64,000 nt of DNA from Natronococcus sp. AD-5 (GCF_030734285.1 NZ_CP132294.1:4081150-4145149); one strand, 5' to 3'; numbered from the stretch's first letter, positions 9,087 to 18,925 are shown. The notes: generated by a model not told the origin, from the sequence alone. Translations and numbers: made by a program.

Positions 9087-10952
9087 TCAGTCCCGGCCGT
9101 GCCGGGTCAGACACTTCGACAGGCCGATCAACTCGACGGGCTCGGAGTTGTCCGGCGAGTAGACCACCATCTGGCCCTTCTCCATGTAGGGCACTTTCGA
9201 CTCGAGGTTGCTCGGGATGTTGACGCTCTTGATGGCGTCCTCGTCGCCCAAATTGAGGACGACGGTCGTGTTGATCTGCTTGAAGACGGCGTCGTCGATG
9301 TCCTGGGGATCCTGCGTGATGAGGAAGAGGCCGAGCCGCTCCTTTCGGCCCTGTTTGGCGGCTTCGGTGAACTTGGTGATCACCTTCCGGGCCTGGACGC
9401 TGTCGGCGTCGGTGAGGAAGTTGTGGGCCTCGTCCATCCCGAGGACGAGCGGCGTCTCCTTGATCCGGCCGTGGGTCGGATCGTTCGAGAGCTTCTCGTC
9501 GATCAGCAGCGAGGAGAGCGCGAGGACGACGGCTTCGGTGGCCCGCGTATTGGAAATGTGATAGGTCGGGACGACGGTGAGCCCGCCCGGGCGGACGAAC
9601 TCGTGGATCAGGTCGGTGATCGGCCGCGCGTCCTGGTCGAAGACGTCGTCGAAGCCGAACACCCGGCGTCGGACGGCGTCGTAGGTGGCCTCGTGGACGC
9701 GTCCGGACTCGTCGAGTTCCTCGCGCAGGGCGGGATCGTCGAGGAAGGACTTGAACTCGGCGTAGCTGCCGCCGTCGCCGTACTCCCTGAAGAAGCGGTC
9801 GATCAGGTACGTGAGCGCGCCGTACTGGTTGTCGTTGAGCGAGCCGCCGGAGACGAGCCACGGCCGGGTGCGACACATCGAGAACGGGATCGTGAACTCG
9901 ACCTGCTCCGCGCGGTGGTGGCCCGCCGCGTACGAGGCCGTGCCGACCTTCGGCACGAACGCGGTCGCGTCCGAAACGCCGCCGTAGGCGACTCCCTCGC
10001 GCTCGAGTCGGCGCGCGTACTCGTCGTCCAGGTCGGGGTTGTCGTCGTGCATCTGGGCGTACTCGTCCTGGGGGTCGAACTGGACGACGGCCGGCCCGAC
10101 CTCGCGGCCGTCTTCCATCGGATAGCGGCGTTCCTCGGCGAGATATTGCCGGAGGATGTTCTTCGCGCCGTGGGTCTTGCCCGACCCGGTTCCGCCGGCG
10201 ATCAGCGTGTGTCGAAAGACGAGCGGATCGCCGGCCTCGTAGTCGTCTTTCAGCCGGTAGTCGATCGTCGGCGGAGTGGCGGCGGTTCGGACCTTCTCGC
10301 CGCCGACCGAGAGGTGCCCCAGGAAGACGCCGTCCTCGGGTATCTTCAACCCCGTCTTGATCTCGGTGGTGTCGTTCGCCCGCCGGATCACCGTCTGCGG
10401 TTTGGGGACGCGGTCGGTCATCCGCCGTTTGAGTTCCCTGTCGTCTCCGGACTGCGTCCGGCCGCTCGCGGAGCGTTGCTCCGCGCTGTCGTCGTATAGG
10501 ACGGCCACCGGCTCGAGCGACGCGACGAACTTGTAATCGGCCTCGTCGACCTCGTCGCGGCGCATCGCGCGGCGGGCGTGGATCTCGGTCGCGTCGTCGG
10601 CGCGGTACTGCTGGGCGTACTCGAGGCCGGTGATCCGGCAGAACAGGGTCTCGCCGTCGGGGTACGGTGCGATCACGTAACTGCCGATGCGGATCGACGA
10701 GCGGTTGCCGCGAGTGACGTACGCGCGCAGCGAGGTGTCGTCCTCGTCTTCGGCGATGCGGAGCCCCTGCGAGACGCAGATCGTCCCGATGCCGACGTCC
10801 TCGCCGTCGGGTTCGACCCCCGTGGGTTCGAAGTCGGCCGGTCCCGTCGTCCGCTCCGCGTTCGCCGCTCGCGACCCCGTTCCGTCCGCCTCGGCTGCCG
10901 ACTCCGAGGTCGAGTCGGTGTCGAACTCGCTGAAATCACCCAGATCCGTCAT
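9087..10952 (-). CDS. herA: HerA-family DNA-translocating ATPase
   Basis: A 621-residue protein. Residues about 50-155 form a HAS-barrel-like beta domain. The RecA-like ATPase has Walker A GGTGSGKT (residues 253-260) and Walker B LVLGMDEAHNF (about 503-512). The sensor-like LFLITQDPQDID and the arginine-rich region beyond fit the FtsK/HerA superfamily (DUF87). HerA forms a hexamer that works with NurA nuclease to resect DNA ends. A NurA gene lies about 1.4 kb further upstream on the same strand, which supports this assignment. The first 50 residues are an acidic, disordered haloarchaeal extension. Confidence 0.88.
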   Translation of the reverse strand: MTDLGDFSEFDTDSTSESAAEADGTGSRAANAERTTGPADFEPTGVEPDGEDVGIGTICVSQGLRIAEDEDDTSLRAYVTRGNRSSIRIGSYVIAPYPDGETLFCRITGLEYAQQYRADDATEIHARRAMRRDEVDEADYKFVASLEPVAVLYDDSAEQRSASGRTQSGDDRELKRRMTDRVPKPQTVIRRANDTTEIKTGLKIPEDGVFLGHLSVGGEKVRTAATPPTIDYRLKDDYEAGDPLVFRHTLIAGGTGSGKTHGAKNILRQYLAEERRYPMEDGREVGPAVVQFDPQDEYAQMHDDNPDLDDEYARRLEREGVAYGGVSDATAFVPKVGTASYAAGHHRAEQVEFTIPFSMCRTRPWLVSGGSLNDNQYGALTYLIDRFFREYGDGGSYAEFKSFLDDPALREELDESGRVHEATYDAVRRRVFGFDDVFDQDARPITDLIHEFVRPGGLTVVPTYHISNTRATEAVVLALSSLLIDEKLSNDPTHGRIKETPLVLGMDEAHNFLTDADSVQARKVITKFTEAAKQGRKERLGLFLITQDPQDIDDAVFKQINTTVVLNLGDEDAIKSVNIPSNLESKVPYMEKGQMVVYSPDNSEPVELIGLSKCLTRHGRD

Positions 10953-11135
10953 ATCACGTCAATGAGGGCCGGACCTCAAACGCGTTTCCCTCCGGATCCG
11001 GCGACTGTCACGAGCGGGCGACGATCACCGACGAGTAAGCGTCGCGCTCCACGGTCGCGATTCTCGCGAAAACGTCTCGGCTGGGGGCGTCCGAGGCGAA
11101 AATCGGGGGTGAAGGGTATCGTTCGATCGGCGGTT

Positions 11136-11762
11136 TCAGCTCGTCATCGACGGCGTCGATCGATCCGAGCGCCGGACCGTGCCGGCCTCGCGATCGAACT
11201 CGAGCGCGCCCACGTCGTCCATCGCGGGGAGGTGAACGTGGTGGAGGGCGATCGCCGCCTCCTCGGGAGTCGACAGCGATCCCGCCTCGCGCGCGGCGAG
11301 TTCGGACGCGAGTCGGTCGACCGAGATCGGACGGGGCCGTTCGCGGACGATCGAATAGAGCTGCGTCCGGACCGGGTGGACGAATACCTCGAGCAGGCGG
11401 CCCTGGGCGTCACGAGCCTCGAGGAGGCCCGAGAGGTCGCTCAGCGGTAGCGGCGTGTCGTCCGCGAGGGCCGCGGTCTCGCCGTCCCACTCGACCATCC
11501 CGCACTCCGCCAGCCGCGGCAGGTGGTTGTGGACGAGGCTGATCCGGACCTCGTGGTACAGTCGACCGTCCGACCCGCCGTCCGTTTCCCGATCGGCGAC
11601 CGCTCCCGTGAGCTCTGCTAGCGTGACCGGCGACTCTTTGGCGTGGAGCACCTCCAGTAGCCGGATCCGGCGCGGGTGGCGAAGGGTCTCGTACCACTCC
11701 GTCGGGATCTCGTTCAGTGGCCCCCGCGTCCCGTCACCGCCGATCTGAGCGTCGGAACTCAT
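11136..11762 (-). CDS. Transcription regulator with two DUF7344-type winged helices
   Basis: A 208-residue protein with two similar winged-helix units. The first is ETLRHPRRIRLLEVL (about residues 25-100) with recognition-type VHNHLPRLAECGMVEW. The second is VHPVRTQLYSIVRERP (about 130-205) with ALHHVHLPAMDDVGALEF. This repeated pattern is typical of haloarchaeal DUF7344-domain regulators. It lies directly upstream of herA on the same strand, so it may be co-transcribed with it or control the HerA/NurA region; this is inferred from position only. The ATG at 11762 is the natural start, since upstream in-frame sequence is non-protein-like. Confidence 0.82.
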   Translation of the reverse strand: MSSDAQIGGDGTRGPLNEIPTEWYETLRHPRRIRLLEVLHAKESPVTLAELTGAVADRETDGGSDGRLYHEVRISLVHNHLPRLAECGMVEWDGETAALADDTPLPLSDLSGLLEARDAQGRLLEVFVHPVRTQLYSIVRERPRPISVDRLASELAAREAGSLSTPEEAAIALHHVHLPAMDDVGALEFDREAGTVRRSDRSTPSMTS

Positions 11763-12059
11763 CAGTTCCACACAGCGGTGCAATAGGAATAAACACGCTT
11801 CCAAAACGATTTGGGCTAGTCGTCCGACAGAAATGCCGGATCCGGATGATGACGACCACTGCGGCCCGGAATCGTCTACCCTGGGATCGACGAAGGCCCT
11901 GGCAGGCCGAGTCACGGTATCGATCACCGCGCCGGCGGTCGAGTACGAACGGGTATCCGCGTCGACGCGAACGAAATCGCCAGCCTCGCACCGGTGATAC
12001 CGTCGTTGGGCGAGGGTACCGCCCCGTCCTTTTTGCGTCTCCGAGCCGTACACTAGCGC

Positions 12060-12389
12060 ATGCTTATCGTACGCGGTCGTGCGGGCGGAACCGAACTCAC
12101 CGGCACGGTGTACGAGCGCGGGGAGCAGCCTCCCCCGTTTCGGGGTGCACCCGACGAAGACGCCGCGTACGTTTGGATCTGCGACGAGTTCTACGAGGTC
12201 AACAGCGGCGGCAGCGTCCAGGTCATCGACGGCCGGGAGGTCCACCTCGCGTTCGAATCGCCGATGCCGCGCGGGTTCGACACCCGCGAACAGGCGATCG
12301 TAGGGGCGAAAGAACACGTCCGCACCCAGTTCGCCAGGATCGGCGTCGACCCCGCCGACGTCGAACTCGAGGTCGAGACGGAGACCTAG
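12060..12389 (+). CDS. Conserved haloarchaeal protein (probably DUF7113 family)
   Basis: A 109-residue soluble acidic protein (MLIVRGRAGGTELTGTVYER, then AYVWICDEFYEVNSGGS, then ESPMPRGFDTREQAI). It resembles a haloarchaeal family I recall as DUF7113, of unknown function; the family number is from memory. It is encoded against the flow of the HerA/NurA genes, and its TAG overlaps the TAG of nurA in a shared CTAG, so the two genes end within each other by four bases. Confidence 0.75.
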   Translation: MLIVRGRAGGTELTGTVYERGEQPPPFRGAPDEDAAYVWICDEFYEVNSGGSVQVIDGREVHLAFESPMPRGFDTREQAIVGAKEHVRTQFARIGVDPADVELEVETET

Positions 12390-13663
12390 TCGAACTCCTC
12401 GGACCAGCGGTGGTCGTCGTAGTTGCGGTCCTGGCTCGTCTCGAACCGCGTCTCGAGCGTCTCGCGGAGCGACCGCTTCTCCGAACTGCTGATCCGGGCG
12501 AGTTCGTCGGCCTTTCCGACGATCGTCGGCGGGCCGTGGGCGACGGCGACGTCCTGAAGCAGTTGCAACGTCAATCGCTCGCGCGTCTCCGGATCGCGCG
12601 TGAACGCGTAGGGGGCTTCGATCCGGTAGACGAGGTCGTCCCGCGGATCGTAGACGACGAAGAACGTCACCTCGTACTCCTCGAACGGCCGGTCGCGCTC
12701 GACGCCGAGCGCGTCGCCCTCGGCCGAGAGCGGCCGGTCGACGCCGCCCCGAGAGCGGAACCAGTTCGTGTACGTCAGCGCCGACGTGTCCCGTTCCCAG
12801 CGGTCGCCGTCGACGTCCGGAACGTAGTCGCCGCGCTCGAGGAGCCGGGTGAACATGGCCGAATCGTTCGCCCAGGGCGTGGCGACGTCGGCGTCGCGTT
12901 TCTCCTTCAGCGTTCGCGTGATAACTCGCGTCGCCGGGTTCTTGACGAATCCGACCAGCGGAACCCCGCGGTCGACGAACTCCTCGACCAGCCGGACGTA
13001 GTTCTCCAGAACGGTCGTCGGCCGCGGATCCTCGAGCAGGAAGTCGGCGAGATCGGGGTGCTGGTCGGCCCAGCGGAGCAATCCCCGCGGGTACAGCGGC
13101 CCGTCGAGCACGAGCAGGTCTTCGACGTCGGCGGCGTGATCGCGGGCGTGGGTACTCTCGGCGAGGTACAGCGCCAGCGCGTGAACGACACCTTCGGCGA
13201 ACCGCGGGAGCGGCGGCACCTTGACGACCCGGCTCCGGCTGTACCCCTCGTCGAACTTCCGCCACGTCTCGTCGACGGTCATCGTCTCGTCGTTCGAGTG
13301 CACCGTCGCGACGACGGTCCGCGAGCGGTGCAGGTCGAGGTCGCTCGGGGTCGCGCTCATCGCCGCCTGCGCGATGTCGATGACCAGTCCGTTCTTGAAC
13401 GTCGTCGGATTGATGGTCCCGGCGTCGAGGCCGTGTTCGGTCGGGAACGGACGCTCCGCGAGCGCCACGTCCTCGCAGTCGACGAACCGCCGAGTGCGAT
13501 CGCCGACCGGCTCGAGGATCGTCCGGCCGTCCCGGACGAGCGGCTCGAGAAACTCGTTCCAGACGGTCTCGGCGAACGCCCGGTGGTCGCGCTCGTCGGC
13601 GCCGTGATCGATCCGTCCCGCGAGCTGGGCGATGCCGTCGAAGTGGACCGGATCGAGCGTCAT
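12386..13663 (-). CDS. nurA: NurA 5'-3' nuclease-domain protein
   Basis: A 425-residue protein. It shows the NurA pattern of dispersed acidic residues on an RNase H-like core: FVDCEDVALAERPFP, GLDAGTINPTTF, VLDGPLYPRGLL (a metal-binding DGP/DGS-type motif) and late AYAFTRDPETR. NurA is a single- and double-strand DNA nuclease that partners HerA in end resection. The location near herA on the same strand supports the call. The ATG at 13663 is chosen in place of a start nine codons upstream because it directly precedes the conserved LDPVHFDGIA. Confidence 0.8.
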   Translation of the reverse strand: MTLDPVHFDGIAQLAGRIDHGADERDHRAFAETVWNEFLEPLVRDGRTILEPVGDRTRRFVDCEDVALAERPFPTEHGLDAGTINPTTFKNGLVIDIAQAAMSATPSDLDLHRSRTVVATVHSNDETMTVDETWRKFDEGYSRSRVVKVPPLPRFAEGVVHALALYLAESTHARDHAADVEDLLVLDGPLYPRGLLRWADQHPDLADFLLEDPRPTTVLENYVRLVEEFVDRGVPLVGFVKNPATRVITRTLKEKRDADVATPWANDSAMFTRLLERGDYVPDVDGDRWERDTSALTYTNWFRSRGGVDRPLSAEGDALGVERDRPFEEYEVTFFVVYDPRDDLVYRIEAPYAFTRDPETRERLTLQLLQDVAVAHGPPTIVGKADELARISSSEKRSLRETLETRFETSQDRNYDDHRWSEEFD

Positions 13664-13816
13664 GCCAGTGGACTCCCGCCGCACTCCCAAATAACCAGTG
13701 ATCGGTGACTCTCTCGACCGCCGACAGTTACGGTCGATATTTCGAGGCGATCCCCCGCCTCGCAGCCGACGGACGACAGCGACAGCTAGTTACGCCGGGC
13801 TGGTCACACGTCGGAT

Positions 13817-15391
13817 ATGGACGCTGCGCTGATCATCCTCGACGGCTGGGGGCTCGGTGACGATTCCGCGAGAGACGCGGTCGAAGCGGCCGACACGCCC
13901 GCGTTCGACCGACTGTCGGATGCAGGTGCGAGCGGTCGACTCGAGGTCGCCGGCCGCCGGGTCGGACTCCCCGAGGGGCAGATGGGCAACAGCGAGGTCG
14001 GCCACCTCAACATCGGCGCCGGTCGCGTCGTCTACCAGGAGTACACGCGCGTTTCGGACTCGATCGCCGACGGCTCGTTCCGCGAGAACGCCGCCATCGA
14101 CGGGGCGTTCGAGGCCGCCCGCGAGAACGACGGCCGCGTCCACTTCCTCGGCCTCGTCAGCGACGGCGGGGTCCACTCGGACCGCGAGCACCTCCACGCG
14201 CTGATCGAACTCGCCGGCGATCGCGACGTCGAGGCCGTCACGCACGCGATCACGGACGGCCGGGACACCTCGCCGACCGGCGGCCGGGAGTACCTGGCCG
14301 ACCTCGAGGCGGCCGTCGACGAGCACGGGACCGGCGACGTGGCCACCGTCTCGGGCCGGTACTACGCGATGGACCGCGACCGGAACTGGGAGCGCACGAA
14401 GCGCGCCTACGACGCCGTCGTGAACCGCGAGGCCGAGTACGAGGTCGCCTCCGCCGTCGAGGCGGTCGAAGAGTCCTACGACCGCGGCGAGACCGACGAG
14501 TTCGTCGAGCCGACCCTGATAACGGGCCAGCCTCCGCTCGAGGACGGCGATTCGGTCGTCTGGTTCAACTTCCGCTCGGACCGCGCCCGACAGCTCACTC
14601 GGATGCTCGCGGACATCCGGTCCGAGGACTGGGCGGCCGAGTTCGAGACCAGTCCCCCGAACGCCGAGGTCGTGATGCTGACCCAGTACGACAAGACGTT
14701 CGACCTCCCGGTCGCGTACCCGCCGAACCAGCCCGAGAACGTGCTGGGCGAGGTGCTCGCCGACGCCGGCAGGACGCAGCTCCGGATCGCCGAGTCCGAG
14801 AAGTACGCCCACGTCACCTACTTCTTGAACGGCGGCCGCGAGGTCGAGTTTGACGGCGAAATCCGGAAGATCGTCGAGAGTCCGGACGTCCCGACCTACG
14901 ACCTCCAGCCCGAGATGAGCGCACCCGAGGTGACGGACGCGGCGATCGACGCGATCGAGTCCGACGATCCGGACGTGCTCGTGCTCAACTACGCCAATCC
15001 GGACATGGTCGGCCACACAGGCGACTACGAGGCCGCGATCGAGGCCGTCGAGGCGGTCGACACCCAGCTCGGCCGACTCGCCGACGCGCTCGAGTCGGCC
15101 GGCTCGCACGTCCTCGTCACGGCGGACCACGGTAACGCCGACGACATGGGAACCGAGGAGGACCCCCACACCGCACACACCTACAACGAGGTCCCCTTCG
15201 TCTACGCCGCGCCGGAAGCGCGGTCGCAGCGCGATCGCGAAAACGCGAGCGGTGACGCCGCGAGCGACGGGACGAGCGACCACCGCACCGTCCGCGAGGG
15301 CGGCACGCTTGCGGACGTCGCGCCGACGATCCTCGAGCTGATCGACCTCGAGCAGCCCCCGGAGATGACCGGCGAGTCGCTGCTCGAATAG
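13817..15391 (+). CDS. gpmI: 2,3-bisphosphoglycerate-independent phosphoglycerate mutase
   Basis: A 524-residue enzyme interconverting 3- and 2-phosphoglycerate in central carbon metabolism. ILDGWG near the start gives the first metal-binding aspartate (D9), GQMGNSEVGH gives the phosphorylated serine (S59), and LVTADHGNADDM near the C-terminus gives the second metal cluster. Length and motif order are normal for the GpmI family. A long open frame runs antisense over most of it but is a GC-composition shadow. The 3' end is overlapped by the ragged tail of a broken gene on the opposite strand. Confidence 0.96.
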   Translation: MDAALIILDGWGLGDDSARDAVEAADTPAFDRLSDAGASGRLEVAGRRVGLPEGQMGNSEVGHLNIGAGRVVYQEYTRVSDSIADGSFRENAAIDGAFEAARENDGRVHFLGLVSDGGVHSDREHLHALIELAGDRDVEAVTHAITDGRDTSPTGGREYLADLEAAVDEHGTGDVATVSGRYYAMDRDRNWERTKRAYDAVVNREAEYEVASAVEAVEESYDRGETDEFVEPTLITGQPPLEDGDSVVWFNFRSDRARQLTRMLADIRSEDWAAEFETSPPNAEVVMLTQYDKTFDLPVAYPPNQPENVLGEVLADAGRTQLRIAESEKYAHVTYFLNGGREVEFDGEIRKIVESPDVPTYDLQPEMSAPEVTDAAIDAIESDDPDVLVLNYANPDMVGHTGDYEAAIEAVEAVDTQLGRLADALESAGSHVLVTADHGNADDMGTEEDPHTAHTYNEVPFVYAAPEARSQRDRENASGDAASDGTSDHRTVREGGTLADVAPTILELIDLEQPPEMTGESLLE

Positions 15392-16033
15392 TCTCTCCGT
15401 CGACGCCTCTTTTCCCGCGACGCGACTGGAACGGACGCGACGACGGTCCCACGAGGATTCCACGTCGGGACCGGTCGACCGGGTCGTCGATCCAGTTGTA
15501 ACAGCGAAACGACTCCGGATCCGCGTCGGACGCGAGCATTGCGAGCGGAATGAACCCCTCGCCGGCCCGAGCGCCTGCGCGTCGCTCGTCGGGATCGTCG
15601 GAGAACGTCATCAGCGTCGCGTTCAGCGAGAACGTCACCTCGAGGGTGCCCGCGCGCTCGTCGCCGGGCTCGAACGATACCGAGGCGTCGCCGCTCCCGA
15701 CGCCCAGGATGGCGATCTCGTCGGCCGTCGAGACGGCGATACCGTGGCTCTCGAGGCCGTCGGCGAGGTCGTCGACCCGCTCACCCAGCTCCTCGCGGTC
15801 GAGGGACCGCTCGAGATCGAATTCGCCGTTCGCCGTCACCTCGCCGCCGTCGAACGCGAACTCCGGATACCGGAGTTTCTCGTCCGGGAGGACGTGCGGC
15901 GTCTCGTCGGGGTCCGGCGGTCGATCGGGAACGCCGAGTTCGTCGCTGACGGCGGATCGCTCCGGTGTCGCGTTCGCCTCGCTTCCGTGCTTCCGTCCTG
16001 AACGGTCGGCTCGTTCGGCCCCTCGTCGGTCAT
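15117..16033 (-). pseudogene. Frameshifted haloarchaeal gene (unknown family)
   Basis: The start is good: an ATG at 16033 begins MTDEGPNEPTVQDGS. Coding character then moves to another frame (EANATPERSAVSDELGVPD, then DLERSLDREEL, then LGVGSGDASVSFEPGDE, then FIPLAMLASD and FRCYNWIDD). The break falls exactly on a perfect tandem duplication of the 8-base unit GCTTCCGT at 15981-15996; removing one copy restores a single frame. At its other end the frame lacks a stop near the expected position (about 15470) and runs on, arginine-rich, into the end of gpmI until 15117. Both ends of the gene therefore look damaged. The function of the intact form is unknown. Confidence 0.75.
15981..15996. repeat. 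Perfect 8-base tandem duplication causing a frameshift
   Basis: GCTTCCGT occurs twice head to tail. On the minus strand this reads ACGGAAGC twice inside the broken gene, and the codon phase before and after it differs by exactly the 8 bases (2 modulo 3). Confidence 0.9.
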
Positions 16034-16243
16034 CGACGCGGTCATTCGCGACGGCACACTTGAACGCCGCGCTCCCGGTGCTCCTCCTTACTTCGACGGA
16101 CTCCGCGCCTCGGCGGGAGTCGGCGACGCGCGCTGACCCTGTCGTCGATTCGAGAAACGGTCCATCGACGGTGAACGTCAGAAATTCCGACCCTTTTTGC
16201 AGCTAATCTCGGCTTTACAACGTTTCGGTCGAGATGCCTAACC

Positions 16244-17530
16244 ATGGAAGACGATCCCGATAGCCACAAGTTCGCGACGAACAGCATCCACGCCGGCCAG
16301 CAGCCGGATCCGACCACGGGCGCGCGAGCGCCGCCGCTCTACCAGACGACCTCCTACGAGTTCGAGGACACGGACCACGCGGCCGCGCTGTTCGGCTTGG
16401 AGGAGTTCGGCAACATCTACTCGCGGATCATGAACCCGACGAACGCGATGCTCGAGGAGCGCATCGCCTCCCTCGAGGGCGGTATCGGGGCGCTCGCTAC
16501 CGCGTCGGGGATGGCCGCGTTCGACCTGGCGACGTTCATCCTCGCGGACGTCGGGGACAACATCGTCTCCTCGTCGTCGCTGTACGGCGGCACCTACACC
16601 TACCTCACCCACACCGTCGCGAAGCGCGGCATCGAGACGAAATTCGTCGATACGCTCGATTACGAGGCCTACGCGGAGGCGATCGACGACGACACCGCCT
16701 TCGTCCACCTCGAGACGATCGGCAACCCGGCGCTCGTCACGCCCGACATCGAGCGAATCGCCGACATCGCACACGAGCACGACGTGCCGCTGTTCGTCGA
16801 CAACACGTTCGCGACGCCCTATCTGTGTCAGCCGCTGGAGCACGGCGCGGACCTGGTCTGGAACTCGACGACGAAGTGGATCCACGGGGCGGGTTCGACG
16901 GTCGGCGGCGTCCTCGTCGACGGGGGCTCGTTCCCCTGGGACGAGGGCGAGTACCCCGAACTCACGGAGCCGAACCCGGCGTATCACGGCATCGACTTCC
17001 ACGAGACGTTCGGCGAGCAGGCCTTCGCCATCGCCGCCCGCACTCGGGGGCTCCGTGACCTGGGCAACCAGCAGTCGCCGTTCGACGCCTGGGTCACCCT
17101 CCAGAAACTCGAGTCCCTGCCCCTGCGGATGGAGAAACACTGCGAGAACGCGATGGCCGTCGCGGAGTACCTCGAGGATCACCCGAAGGTATCCTGGGTC
17201 ACCTACCCCGGCCTCGAGAGCCACGAGACTCACGACGAGGCCAGCGAGTACCTCGAGGGCGGCTACGGCGGCATGATCACGTTCGGACTCGAGGACGGGT
17301 ACGACGCCGCCGAAACCGTCTGTAACGAGGTCGACTTGGCGAGCCTGCTCGCGAACGTCGGCGACGCGAAGACGCTGATCATCCACCCGGCGAGCACGAC
17401 TCACCAGCAGCTGACCGAGGAGGAGAAGCTGGCCAGCGGCGTCACGGACGACCTCGTGCGCCTCTCGATCGGTATCGAGGACGTCGAGGACGTGATCGCG
17501 GACCTGGATCGGGCGATTTCGGCCGCCTGA
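16244..17530 (+). CDS. metY: O-acetylhomoserine sulfhydrylase (cystathionine-gamma-synthase family)
   Basis: A 428-residue PLP enzyme of the Cys/Met metabolism family. The cofactor lysine lies in NSTTKW (K211); the family motifs FATNSIHAGQ, YSRIMNPT, SSSLYGGTY and FVDNTFATPYL are all present. Length and the long C-terminal domain (HPASTTHQQL, then RLSIGIEDVEDVIADL) fit O-acetylhomoserine aminocarboxypropyltransferase, which makes homocysteine from O-acetylhomoserine and sulfide. No metX gene is adjacent. An AT-rich run near 16190-16220 is a likely promoter. Confidence 0.92.
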   Translation: MEDDPDSHKFATNSIHAGQQPDPTTGARAPPLYQTTSYEFEDTDHAAALFGLEEFGNIYSRIMNPTNAMLEERIASLEGGIGALATASGMAAFDLATFILADVGDNIVSSSSLYGGTYTYLTHTVAKRGIETKFVDTLDYEAYAEAIDDDTAFVHLETIGNPALVTPDIERIADIAHEHDVPLFVDNTFATPYLCQPLEHGADLVWNSTTKWIHGAGSTVGGVLVDGGSFPWDEGEYPELTEPNPAYHGIDFHETFGEQAFAIAARTRGLRDLGNQQSPFDAWVTLQKLESLPLRMEKHCENAMAVAEYLEDHPKVSWVTYPGLESHETHDEASEYLEGGYGGMITFGLEDGYDAAETVCNEVDLASLLANVGDAKTLIIHPASTTHQQLTEEEKLASGVTDDLVRLSIGIEDVEDVIADLDRAISAA

Positions 17531-17804
17531 TCGCGAACGCGATCGGATAGCACGTCTCGCAGTCGGCGAAGTCTGATGGTAACAGCCCGGTTCGAGCTAG
17601 CCGCGTCGCTCGATCGGCGCGAATGCGATGCTGTCCTCGCGGGAACCGTCGAAACCGACCGGACTGCGCCCGACGATAGCCCTGTGGGGACGCGGTTGCG
17701 TCTCCGCCGATGCTCGCACGCGTCCGAACCGGCGGCCACGTGATCGAGGGGGGCGACACCGAGGCGGCGTAACCGTCGCCGCGGCGGCGACGGATCGGTT
17801 CGAC

Positions 17805-18755
17805 TCAGACGACCCGGTTCGTCATCTCCTCGCGGTCGCCCGCAACGAAGCGCTCGTAGTTCTCGCGAACGATCGCCGCGACGCGCTCGTAGTACTGCGG
17901 CGTCGATCCCGCCATGTGGGGCGTCACGAGGACGTTCGAGAGGTCCCAGAGGGGCGATGACGCCGGCAGGGGTTCTTCCTCGAAGACGTCGAGTGCGGCA
18001 CCGGCGATGCGTCCCTGCTGGAGGCCCTCGGTCAGCGCCGCCTCGTCGGCGACGCCGCCGCGGGCGACGTTGACGAGAACCGCGTCCTCGGGCATCGTCT
18101 CGAGGGCCGATTCGTCGATCAGTCCCCGCGTCTCGTCGGTCAGCGGACAGGCGAGGACGAGGTAGTCGGCCCGCCGGAGCACCTCGTCGACCTCGTCGGC
18201 CGGGTAGGCGTCGTCGACCGCCTCGGGGACCGTCGAGAGGTCGCGTTTGGTGCCGATCACGCTCGAGCCGACGGCGGCGGCAAGGTCGGCGACGCGGCCG
18301 CCGATCGCGCCGAGGCCGACGATCCCGACGGTCTTACTCGCCAGTTCTCCGCCCTCGGTCCGGCGCCAGACGCCCTCGTCCTGTTGATCGCGGGCGGTGA
18401 GCAGCTCCCGTTCGAACGTCAGCATCGAGCCGAGGACCTGTTCCGCGATCGGCTGGGCGTGGACGCCGGCGGCGGTGGTCAGGACGATTTCCGCCTCCTC
18501 GAGCGCCGCGAGGTCGTAGTGGTCGTAGCCGGCGCTGGTCGCCTGGGCCCACTCGAGGCGGTCGGCGCGGTCGCGCCACTCGGGCGGGAGTCGGGGCGTG
18601 AGTGCGACGGTCGCCGTCTCGAAGCCGGCGCGGGTTTCGGCGGGCGTCTCCGCGACCGCGATCGAGGCCCCGTCGAGGCCCGCGAGTTCGGACTCGAGGG
18701 TGGCTTTCGACTCGCTCGAGTACGGGTGCGGGATAAGGAGTTCGTGGTCGACCAT
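17805..18755 (-). CDS. D-2-hydroxyacid dehydrogenase
   Basis: A 316-residue NAD(P)-dependent enzyme. The nucleotide-binding motif GIVGLGAIGG lies in the middle. NVARGGVADE (catalytic arginine region), DVFEEEP (glutamate) and TPHMAGST (histidine) follow in the normal order. This set is that of the D-isomer 2-hydroxyacid dehydrogenases, such as glyoxylate/hydroxypyruvate or phosphoglycerate-type enzymes; the substrate cannot be read from sequence. The ATG at 18755 starts the conserved MVDHELLIPHPY; the 36 codons upstream are not protein-like. It is divergent from the transporter gene. Confidence 0.9.
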   Translation of the reverse strand: MVDHELLIPHPYSSESKATLESELAGLDGASIAVAETPAETRAGFETATVALTPRLPPEWRDRADRLEWAQATSAGYDHYDLAALEEAEIVLTTAAGVHAQPIAEQVLGSMLTFERELLTARDQQDEGVWRRTEGGELASKTVGIVGLGAIGGRVADLAAAVGSSVIGTKRDLSTVPEAVDDAYPADEVDEVLRRADYLVLACPLTDETRGLIDESALETMPEDAVLVNVARGGVADEAALTEGLQQGRIAGAALDVFEEEPLPASSPLWDLSNVLVTPHMAGSTPQYYERVAAIVRENYERFVAGDREEMTNRVV

Positions 18756-18925
18756 GACGCTCGGTGCGCGACGGGAGGAGTCGGATGTTTCGCTTCCGGT
18801 CCGTCGGCCGTGTCGCCGATCGCGAGCCGACCGGCCCCTCCGTGCGCTCGAGTGACGCAGCACTTATCGTGATCAGCCGTCACCGGTACTGATATGTGGT
18901 CACACGCGGGTGGGAGGGGATCGCC

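Noticed and set aside
11763..12059. An in-frame upstream extension of the DUF7344-type regulator
   Set aside because: The extension crosses the promoter region and the start of the opposite gene, without a start codon in a suitable place.
13790..15463. A 557-codon open frame on the minus strand opposite gpmI
   Set aside because: Shadow of gpmI; the composition is valine-, arginine- and glycine-rich with no domain.
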